Of a stretch of DNA of 64,000 nucleotides, positions 44,378 through 56,500 are shown piece by piece. The first letter of the stretch is position 1, and the number at the start of each line of letters is the position of its first letter. This stretch comes from Sacculina carcini (taxonomy: Eukaryota; Arthropoda; Thecostraca; Sacculinidae). The stretch covers positions 3,668,295-3,732,294 of the forward strand of contig OU696595.1 in assembly GCA_916048095.2 (NCBI GenBank). Reading direction: 5' to 3'. The translations under genes and the position numbers were made by a program. Under the pieces are notes generated by a model, which saw only the letters and a program-made list of their open reading frames with translations, made no database searches and was not told where the DNA came from.

Positions 44378-47300
44378 TTTAGGTTAGCTTCCAGAGTACA
44401 CATGGTATCACCGCACACACAGGGTGGTAATAGTGAACTTGCACTCTTCCCCCACTGGCTAATGGATTTGCCCTGTAATTTATAATAATAACAATAAAGA
44501 ACGAGATAACAAGAGGAACAGGAGGAACAGGAGAGCGGCCCCTGAGCTACTCGCTACTTGAGCGTTCGCTGCCTAGATTAAGCCACCACCCCGGCGATGA
44601 GCGATGGGCGATTTCTGATGCATCTTCTTGATTTCTTGATGGGCGATTTCTGGCTGCAGCAGCTCTACACGCACCAATTCTGGCGTGTACCGCCGACAAC
44701 ACGATGTCGAAGTCGGAGGTGTAAGCCCCTTCCCTCGCCATAGCCCACTCATAAATTGGGTCGGGTAGAACTTCGTAAAACGTGGCGCGAAACGCCAAGT
44801 CCTCGGTGTTCGAACCCACACGGCGACCTAGACGCTCTAGGTCATCCGCAAAAGCGCCAACGGACTCGCCAGACTGGAGCTGGCGAGCCGAGAAGCGCCT
44901 CCACGCCTCTTGGGGAGACATTCCGAACTCGGCGACCAGCGTGGCTTTCACCACGGCCCACTGTGAGGCGTCGCCCACGAGCATGCGCCGGTAAAGCCGG
45001 CGCGCGCTCCCATCCAGCATATGGTCGACCATTTCGCAAGGGTCGACCTGCTGGACACGACATAGCCGCTCAAAATTGGCCAGCCATTCGGTAACGTCAA
45101 GAGTGACGTCACCATCGAAACGCGGTAGGAACCGCCCTATCCTATCGAGGATCGACCCGCGGGCCTGCATTAGAATGTTGGCCAATTGACCCGCATCCGC
45201 AACGGGTCCTGCGGCCCCCTGCCTGGGTATATCAGCCTCCTGACCGAAGTATTCGGGTTCGCTATTGGAACCTTCTCGACAAACTCGCGTTTGCCACCTC
45301 CACCGCCGGCGGCCTCAACCATACCAGCCGAAATAGCTTGCAAGCTAAACGGGGCAAAGCGCTCTCACCTTCGCGCAGACGAGAATTCGTCCACACAGTA
45401 TCCGCTGAAGCGTACACTCAGACACGGGAGCGATGCGTCCAAAGCGCAGGCCATTAACAGAATGACGCTCGAACGCTCGCAAACCAGCTTCACACGCGCC
45501 AGCTGATACACGCCTCCGGCAGTCGGCTCAAATTTCGACCAATGAGCGCACGTGTTAAAAGACTGCGCTACATAGGCGCCAGCCAATCAGCGCACGCCTT
45601 TCACGCGAACCATTGGAACGTTCTCGAACGTTCAGTGGCGTCCAAATTAACGCCACATAAATAATATACAAGCACAACCTATATAAAATAGATCATTAAC
45701 AAATTCATTTTATAACCAAATATATCGTATTGTGACCACCATTTTTAAAAATATATTTTTGTGTGTTTGCGTAGAGCCTGAAGAAAAACAAACAACTACT
45801 ACAACTACTACTACTACAACTACTACAACTACGACTACAACTACTACTACAACTACTACAACAACTACAACTACAACTACAACTACAACTACTACAACTA
45901 CTACTACTACAACTACAACTACTACTACCACTACAACTACAACTACAACTACTACTACTACAACTACAACAACTACTACTACAACTACAACTACAACTAC
46001 TACCACTACTACAACCACAACTACAACTACAACTACAACTACAACTACAACTACTACAACTACTACAACTACTACAACTACTACAACTACAACTACAACA
46101 ACAACTACAACTACAACTACAACTCCAAAACCCAGCCGTTCAAGTGAGTGTACTAGAAAATTTCCCAAAAAATGGCCAAGTACACTCTTAACAAGGGCGA
46201 AATACATATATTTGTAGATTCATTGATTAAGTTTTTGAAATCTTCAAAACCACATTGTACAAATATAATATTTATATGATATTTTTATTTTAATTTGCAC
46301 CAGATATTGTTGAGAAATATTATTTAACCAAAAAGTATTTAACAAAAAAATTGTTTTATCACTCGGCTCATTTTAACCCAAAAACTATTTTATTTTCACA
46401 GGATCAAAAGGTATTTCCGGAGCTCCAGGATTTACTCTGGGGTCCAAAGGTACGAAAAAATTATTCAATTCTTCACTCAAACATTGTTTTTATAGCATCT
46501 CTAAATTTGAATTGCCATATATTCTAAATCCATGTCCTAGATCCTCAATTCACATACTAGATCCTAAATCTAGATCATATATCCTTAATTCAGATCGTAG
46601 ATTCTAAGTCTAGGTCCTTGATCTTAAATCCAGGTATTAAATCCTAAAATCACATCGTGGATCCTGAATATAGGCCCTATATCTTAAATATAGGCCCTAG
46701 ATCCAAAATCTTGATACTAAATCTTAAATTTACATCTTAGATCCTAAATCCAGGTCCTAGATCCAAAAATAAGCTTCTAGATCCTAAATTAATGTCCTAT
46801 ATTGTATGTCTGTAGATCCTAATTCAGCCATAAATAATGGATAGTCCTAAATCAAATTGCTTACATGCAGATATACTTTGTTGTCAATTAATTAATTAAT
46901 ACGTGACGATGTGGAAAACAAGAGTACGAGTTTGAGCTTAGATTTTCTTGAAAATATTTTGAGCTATTACTTAACTGAATATTTCACTTGAATCCTTCAA
47001 ACCTTGGATTTCGCTCACTTGGGTTGCTCATGACTTCACATAATAAGGAGTTTTTCTTGAATTCATTATATATCTTTTTTGGTTAGCTTCCAGGGTACAA
47101 GTGGGGCCACCGCACACACAGGGTGGTAATAGTGCACTTGCACTCTTCCCATGGTTCTGGACTTGCCCTGTAATTAATAATAATAATAATAATAATACCA
47201 CATCGCGTGCCATTTGGCAATTTCATTTATTTGTTCGCAATTGGCATCACTATTTGTGGGTGTGTATCTGTCAACAGCTGTTGTGTCGAGCGTGATCGCC

Positions 47301-49449
47301 TCAAGCGTTAAGCCCGCAGGCCAGGGTCATGTGAGCGTTTCGTGGAAGCCCAGTCGCCAGCAGATTGTCAGCGGCCAATCAGTATACATTTATCAAATCA
47401 CCGCCTCGGGGCGTGTTACTCTCGTCCAATCAGCGATCGCGAAGGCCGGAGCTATCAAAGTGGCGACATCTAGCGGTCAACATGTGCAATATATTGTTTC
47501 CACACACAAAATCACCACAGGTATGTTAACCAATAACTAGGCTGAAAATAATTATCCTAAATAATTATAAAAACAATTTCCCTATTATATTTAATTTCTT
47601 GTGATATTTTAATATTATATATCATTGTTTAGAATATTTATATTAATATTAAGTATATTGTTATTATATTATATATATATATTATATTGTATTATAAAAA
47701 TATAATTATATTCAAATGTGAAAATAAAGAATATAAAAATTATATAATATTACAATATTTATGGTAAAATAGTCACAATCTATTTTTCGGATAATTTTAG
47801 CTAAACTATATTTTGAAGAAAATCAATTCGTAGCCACTAATTTAATTCTGCTTTGAAAAATATTTTTTAAACACATTGATTATCAATTTGTTAAAATATA
47901 GCAAGATTTGTGTTGGCTTTTGTAAAGGATATTCTATAAACTATTCAAATGGAATTATAATTTTCAACTGGTTTTGCTTTAGTTTGATAATCGTTGAATC
48001 ATTTATAAATAAATAAAGTTTTAAATCTATGGATTACAATAGACGACGCATCTATAGTGGTTTTACTAAGCTAAATATTTCTTGAATCCATTTGTCCATA
48101 ATATTAATTAATATAAAATGATCATCATTTTTTATGAATTGTTTCATTATATTTATTTGTTAAAAAAGGATTTATCTTTAATTTTCTGTAATGAAATATT
48201 AATGTAATATTTCTCTTTAATGTAATATTACATATTTTAAAATTATATTTGACAAGCAATTATATTTGAAATTCCGTTGGTTATATTGAGTAGAGTTTTC
48301 AAAACAAAAAACAAATCTTGCGCAAATGATTTCAGGTCAGAGTACCTCGCTGGTGTCCATCACTAAACAAACGAGTACCGGAGGTCAGTCCACCACTATT
48401 TCGTGGTCGGCTAGCAAATCTACTTCCAGCTCTATCTACTGGTATACAGTATACGCCATTTCTGTAGACGGTACTCGTACGGAGGTAGCGCGTATACCCG
48501 TGCAACCGGGCACTATCGAGTACAACTTCAACGGTGTTGTACAAACGGGAGTACAGTACTTGGTGGTGTCTTCCAAGCAAGCTAGTGGTACGTACCGACA
48601 CACAGACAATCATACAAGCAAAACGCGCACACACACAGACACACACTTATGTACATACATACACATATACATATACAAATGCTAACATAGATGCCAATTT
48701 CGAGGAAAACAAATAAGAAAAGGTTTCAAATGAAATATATGAAGTATTATACAAATAAAATTACCACAAATTAAAAGATGTCTAAATGAAAAGAGAAGAA
48801 AACAATTTAGACGAATAATTATTTATTCAAATATCAAATTTGGCACACACACAGACATACACGATTCAACTATACAAATACTTACATAATGCAATGTTGT
48901 TTAAACTTTCACTACATAATAGGAAACTATTAATATATAATATAGTAAATTTAATTAATTTGTTAATTTGAATTTTGTTATTCTGTAATATTTTTCAAAT
49001 ATATGTCGTTCATTTTTAAACAATATTGACAACGTACAAATTTGGCAAATATAAAATAGGAGTATTGTAAAATTCAAATATTAAATGGCTTATGAAATAT
49101 AAATATAATTAAGAAACTTTTGTTTTTAATTAGAAAACAAAAAGTCAGATTAATTTTGCAAATTCTTAATGTTTGGCTTACAGTGGAGTCGTCTCGCTCT
49201 GTGGTGCCATTCAAATGGAACCGCGGTGCCAAAGTGGTTTCCTTCAGCCTGCATGTGAGCAAAACGACCGTGGTTTATTTGTACCGGGTACATTGTACCA
49301 CTGGGACAATTATATCCTTGGGAAAAGCTACCGTTGGAGTTACAAGCACAGGCAAACGCTTTCAAATCTCCACGGGATCTGTGACCAAGAACTACAAGCT
49401 GCTACTCACCACAGTACACCTGACTAAACCACAAGGTAACCTACACACT

Positions 49450-49510
<61 letters not shown>

Positions 49511-50830
49511 ACACACACCCATATAAAAAGTTAGGTCTACCAATTGTAGATGTTAGTAGGTTGGGAGAATTTTCGGTCACAGTCTATATATATTTTACCG
49601 GGAAAAACAATTTTGCTTAACAAAAACGCAAGTTAAAAAAGAGGACATTCACAAAATGTAGTTTAGCAAAATGTAATTTAGCAAAAATATAGTGCCGAAT
49701 TGAAGGCAACAATTATTTATCGAGCGACAGTATTTAATTAACCAACAACACAATTGTTCAAGAAGAAATAATCATAATTGTAATAATAGAAGTGATAATC
49801 AGAAGAATTCAAATTCAAGAAGAAATAATCATAATAATAATAATCTTTTCATAATCTGAGCGTGTTTGTATATTTTTATATTTTTATATTCACAACTGCG
49901 ACGATATTGACGTATCGAATTCATTGCAAACGATGCAAGACCAACAACATCAAACTCATAATTTATTTATTTTCATTTAATGTATTTTGTCACATGACTA
50001 AAAAATTCCCCACATTCTGTGATAGTATCTAGTATTTTCTCGTTAATTTATCATATGTTTGGTTTTATTTTAATAACCTATGTGTGTTTGTATATTTTTT
50101 CATTTATCTAGTCTCAACTGCGACAATATTGACGCATGAAATCAACCAAAAACGCCGCAAAGTAATGCTGGAGTTCATAGTTCCCCCCTTTTATATGACG
50201 TCATTTAGTATTTTCTTCTTAATTTATCATATATTTTGTATTTTTAATACGTCGTGTGTGTGTGTGTGTTTTTGTATTTTTTCATTTATCTAGTATCAAC
50301 TGTGACAATCTTGACGCATAAAATCAACCAAAAACGCCGCAGTGCCAAGCTGAAGTTCATAGTTCCCCCATTTTCGGTGACGTCATCAACTTCCACTCGC
50401 CTTGTCTACATTTACCAATCAAGACCCGGACTCAGTCATCCGCAACTGGTTAAAGTCAAACAGATTCGCGCCAAAAAACTCGTATATTCCGTCACTATTA
50501 ATCATCTATGCTCCAAGTACCAGTACTCGTTCACTGTGACAACAAAACCGCTATACGGTGAGCTCCATCACTAATCAAAAATACTCTATCCACTTATTTT
50601 TCTTCCATGTTTTTCTGTGCTGTCAATTTTTTCAACTTGAACAAATTTAAAATCATCCGTTATGTAGTTTATGTAATAAATGTCGAATACTGATGAATTA
50701 TTTGATGATAATATTATATTTATTATAAAATTAATTAAACATTTGTGTGTCAATTTCTCAGCTAATATTTATTGTTTGTGTTGTTATATTTTTGTAAAAA
50801 TTAAATATCTGTAATATTATTGATACGACG

Positions 50831-50869
<39 letters not shown>

Positions 50870-52539
50870 ACACACTCTCTCTCTCTTTCTCACTGCAAAC
50901 AATCACACCACAAAGCACAAATTAACTTCTTGATGGCTGAAGACTACTAAACTATTTCCAATGTTTCAAAGTCCACCAAATTTGGTTGAAATTCTTTCAG
51001 GCGCTGCTCCTGAGGTGTACGGCGTGAAGACGATATCGGGCGGTCGAACCCAAGTAAATTTTGTGTCTCCAGTATCGTCTTCTGGACAGTTTTACATTTA
51101 TCACCTATCGGCGGGAGGAGAGGCTAAAGCGCTTTTGGTGAAAACCATTTCTGCCAACTCGAATCGTCATATTTACAAAATCACTATCAATCAAATTCTG
51201 GTCGGAAAATTGGCCGTGACAAGTCGTCTAATCACAGGTGCCCTGACAATAATATCTCGAGCTTTGTTGGCAAAGGAACCTCTCCGTTTCCTCATTAATT
51301 TGTTCTAAATATATATTATTCAATTATTTACCTGTTAAATATGATTTAAAGGAATAATATTAACCGAAAACGAAATGCGGCTGGAATATCGGCAATTCGT
51401 CTCAATAATAATACAAATATCAAGTTTTGTGTTATAATAATATTAAATTAATAAGTTAATAATAGTAAATTAACTAGTAACTAGTAGTAGTAACTAACTA
51501 GTAGTAGTAATTAACTAGTAACTAGTAACTAGTAGACAAGTAAATTAATAGTTTGTTCTGCGAGCTCCTCCGGAGGAGTAGAACTAAAATATTCATAAAG
51601 AATAAAGAATAAAAGAATAATATTACTATTATCATAAAATTTACGCCAGTATCAAAATAAGCCCATTTAAGCAAACGTTTTTTGGATTTTGTTTGTAAAG
51701 TAAGTGTACCTTTTATAAATGTAAATTGCCAATGTAAATGTGTGTGAAATTTGATATAATTTTTCTCAATTATTTTGTTGAAATAGTTTTATAGTTTCAT
51801 CGTATCATACGCCATATACGTTCGATGGATATTTATTTTTATTCTCGTTTTGTTGTAATAAATCTTGCGAGGTATTTTGAAACATGTTATAACCATCTGC
51901 TCCGTTTATACTTGATATAAAATAGCTTACTTATATTAGCTGTTATATCATTATATTATATCATATATATTAGGTATTATATATAATTAAATTACTTATT
52001 TGGTGAGTAAAGCATAATTCAATTCTTAACCATGCAATTTTGAATGTGTGTATGTCTGTGTGTGTATGTCTGTGTGCGCGTGTGTGTATGTCTGTGTGTG
52101 TATGTCTCTGTGTGTGCTTGTGTGTGTCTGTGTGTGTGTACTTTTGGCTGCAGATTCCAGTGTGTTGTTGTCACAATGGAGAACAATTCAATCCAAATCA
52201 GGAGCCTTAATAGCACCGCCTCGAAGTGAGATATAAGATATCACTAACACTCACCTCCATATTTGGGGCAAATACTGACTGATTGATTCACTGATTGATT
52301 GTTATATTGATTAATTGATTCAATAATTGTTTGATTGCTTAAATGACTGATTAATTTATTGATTAATTGTTTGATTAGTTAATGGATGGAATGATTGATT
52401 GTTGTATTGATTGATTAATTGATTGATTGGTTTATTGAGTTTTCGATTGATTGACTGATTGATTGCTAATTAATGGACTAACTAATTAAATACTTGATTG
52501 GTTAATTAATTAACTAATTGTGTAACTTTATATTAGGTT

Positions 52540-52614
<75 letters not shown>

Positions 52615-53552
52615 TGACTGATTGATTGATTAATTAATTGACTAATTGATTGATTAATTGATTAATTAACTGATTGAATAATTCATTGATTAATTGATTA
52701 ATTAATTAATTAATTAATTGATTTATTGATTATTAATTAATTAGTCAATTGATTGATCGATTGATTGATTGGTTAAGTGATTGAATAATTAATTGATTGA
52801 ATAATTGATTGATTAATTGATTGATTTGTGGGAAAGACATCAAGCGCACTCCTCTAGAGCAGTTGAACGTGCACATCAAGTTCGTGCAGTCTGGACGTGC
52901 TGCACTTCTCCAGTGGACCTACAACGTCGGCGTGCCTAAGCGTCGTGCCGGCAAGTTCTTCGTCTACCAGGTGTCTGAAGGTCGCATCAGACTAGTGGCC
53001 AAGGTGAAAACAAAGAGCAGAATGTCCCAGTACAAGACCACCGTCAAGGATCTGAGACCAGGAGTGAAGTATATGTTCTACGTTACATCAACTTGCCTGA
53101 TAAAAAGAGGTTAGTGTGTGGAGTTAATCGTAATTATTACTATTATAATTATTAATTACAGACAAGTCCAGTAGCATGGGGGAAGAGTGCATGTGCACTA
53201 TTACCACCCTGTGTGTGTGCGGTGGTCTCATGTATTCCCTGGAAGCTAACTAAATAATGTATACAGACATCAATAGAGTTGAGAAAAGGTAAATACTTCT
53301 AGAGAGAAAGAAAGCTCGAAAACAAAATAGTAAATAAATAACAATAAACAAATCATACGATAACACTGCATAATGTCACTCCGCCCACACTTGTATATAA
53401 ATTACAACAATCAACAATAATTGAATATGAGATTCATTCAATTACTACAATAAACAACAAATATGAAAAAATGGGGAAAAATTATTAAATAAGAAAATAA
53501 ATATAACTGAATAGCCTTTCTCAGATTAACTTTATTTGGTTGTATGTTGTTT

Positions 53553-53595
<43 letters not shown>

Positions 53596-56500
53596 TGTGT
53601 GTGTGTGTGTGTTTGTGTGTGTGTTTGTGTGTGTGAGTTTGTGTGTGTTTGTGTGTGCGTGTTTGTGCGTGTTTGTGTGTGTGTGTGTGAGTTTGTGCGT
53701 GTTTGTGTGTGTGTGGGTATGTGTTTGTGTATGTTTGTGAGCGGTTCTGTTTGTGTGCGTGCTTCTATATTCCAATGTTTTTGCTGTTTCTAATATTGTC
53801 TTTCAAAGTTTTAAATATCAAATGTTTTTGTTTATTTATTTTTCTGATAACAACGTACGTTAACTGTCTTGAAGACACAACGAAAAATTTGCTTAACATC
53901 TTGACCATAATTTAATTGAAATTGAGGAACATTGAGCGAAAGTTGAATTCACACACGGTTGAGGAATTTTTTGGCAATAATTTATTCAGCGGTTATGCCA
54001 CGGAAAACGCTCGTGTGTTAGCAACAGTCTTGGTTTCCTCTGATGTCTCCCTTATATAGCGCTCTTCAATTCTGCTCCGTTCTTAGTCAGACTTAGGGTT
54101 TCTTGTAGATAAAACGCTGGCGTGCAATTTTTACGAATTACGGCGTTTCCGTTGACAAAACCTAGTGTAGCTGTTTGTTTCCAGAAAGGAATGCTTGGAA
54201 AACGTGTTCTGCAAGGAACATGTTGTATAAGGATGAAATACATTATTCCTAGTGGGACAAGGAGATTATTCCTCGAGGGTTATTCTTCGGAGAAGTTATC
54301 ACTCCGGTTAGAGAGCCACTGATGTTGTGGATTGGTGAATTTGTTGACAAACTCGGACCCTGACAGTAGTGATGGTAAATTAAGCCGCTGACATCATTCA
54401 TCTCCTCGCCCTGTCTTCACCGCTTGAGATTGCGGCGTAGAAATAAAAATGAAATTGACAAAAGGAGACTGGAAGTGTCTGCCTTTGGTTGGGAATTCAG
54501 CCTGAATTCACTGTGTGATTTCAGCACACGATAGTGACCAGATAGCTGGAATTGTATCCTGATGTTAGATAACCAGCAGGGTGCATCCTTCATTCAGCAG
54601 GTGTTGTGCTCGTTTCTGCAGAGTGTGCAGGCACCATTTTCAATAAATCACCTTGTCAAATGAGTATACGACAATCTGATGGTTCATCTGAACTCCTCAG
54701 AATCGACAGAATCCCTCATCGTCTCATGATGTTGTTGTTGACGTAACTCATTGTCTAGTCTTATTATATCCCAGAATTATCGAGATAATCAGTATGAGCT
54801 CCTGAGATGGGTTTAACCACAGATCTTTTGTGGTGTGCATGTAGTTGGGCTGCATTCAGCACAGACGTCATTGCTGGAATGTTTGACCTTCTTCTAGCAG
54901 CTCAGTGAAGTTCCTGGATGTTCAAACTACGTCCTATTTCTTCCAGGGGTAAACTCTGGAACGGCCACTATGATGAATGCCCAGTTTTAATCGGCGAAAC
55001 CTTATAGCTCCTTTCTCCAGCGCTTCATTTGCCGCGCTCTGCGTCATGAATGTTAGCAATGCGTAACAGAGCCAGCCTTGGCTACCGTGCAGCTTCGGCG
55101 GCGCCCGACGTCGTTCAATGGCAATTTCAGTGATGGCTCCGTATCTACCAAACATATCGTGCAGCATGAATTCATCAACACCTGGCATGAAACCTTCCAC
55201 GTAAATGACCCGACCGTCGACCGTATCGCTCTCATTTCTTGCAGCTGCCGCCACCAGAGGAGACATCATCGTATCATCATCACTGGCATCGTCACTTGCA
55301 GCACATGGCTGTGTCGCAGCAGAGTCACGAGTCGGTGACGAACAGATGATCCACCACAGCATGTCGGTGCAGTCGTCCTGCGGTGCTGGCGGAGCAAACA
55401 GCTCGAAATTGGGCCAGTCGAAGGGGCCAGTCGTAAATTGGTCCTCAGTGTTGGGAAAGAGTGGCTTGATGCCTTTCTTCTGCGACAAAGTCGAACTGTT
55501 GCCGGCGTAGCTGGTCGTGACAGTCGAGTGTGTGGCTTGATTTATTGTCGGATTCACTGAACTATCACGCTGGCTTGGTTCAGTTGCTGTTTTCTCAGCT
55601 CGTTTCCAGCGGGTTTGTTTCTTAGCCTCGCGCCTCTTCTCACTGGTTTCTATGGCAACCGCCGACTGTACACGTGATCTGTACTCCTCCAGCAAGACTT
55701 TCCGCTTCTTGCGAGGAGGAATGTCGACTTCAATCAGCTGGGGATACTCGCTGTGCTCCAGATAATGTCCTGTTAGTGCGTCTGATGATGTGTATGATGG
55801 TTGCACTTCTGCAACAAGATTGAGGTTTTGAGACGTCAAGAAGCTGCCAGTTGGCACGGTGACCGCCGAATATATCCGTCTTCTCTTGTCTGCAGGCAAT
55901 GTTGATGTGCCCACTTCACTATCATCATGTCTCCTCTTACCATGAGAGCAGGAAGATGTTGCCTGTCGTTCACGTGATGCTCTGATGTTCACGTGATCTT
56001 TGACATCGGTGGCAGTAGATGTAGTCTGTCGTCTGTGCATGAGCTTGATGTTGGCCACCATGCGCTTCTCTTCTGCTTCCGATATCTTCACTGTTCTTCT
56101 CCTAGCATCAGAGGAGTGTTTCGAACTGTATGATGATGTCTTCATATCACTACGCTCCCTCTTACGAGAAGAGTGACTGGATGCGTGATGTCTGTGCACC
56201 TTGGATTTTTTCCTCTCATGAGTGTCTGATCTTATCCCATGATGATGTTGTGATCTTTGCCTGTGGTCCTCCGATCTTGATGTTCTGCCTTCACTCTCAG
56301 TTGTAGGCCAAGATATCGGAGAAGACCCCATGTTTGTAGCTTTGGCTTGTTGCTTGTCAATGAGACAATATGTTCGTATGAATTTTGACAGTACGAGTAA
56401 GTATCACAGGCACTCAATTGCTTAGAAATCGCATTGAAACTGACACATTAATGAAATTGAAAGATCCAACACAACAATGCTGCTAAATTGAGCCAGACAT

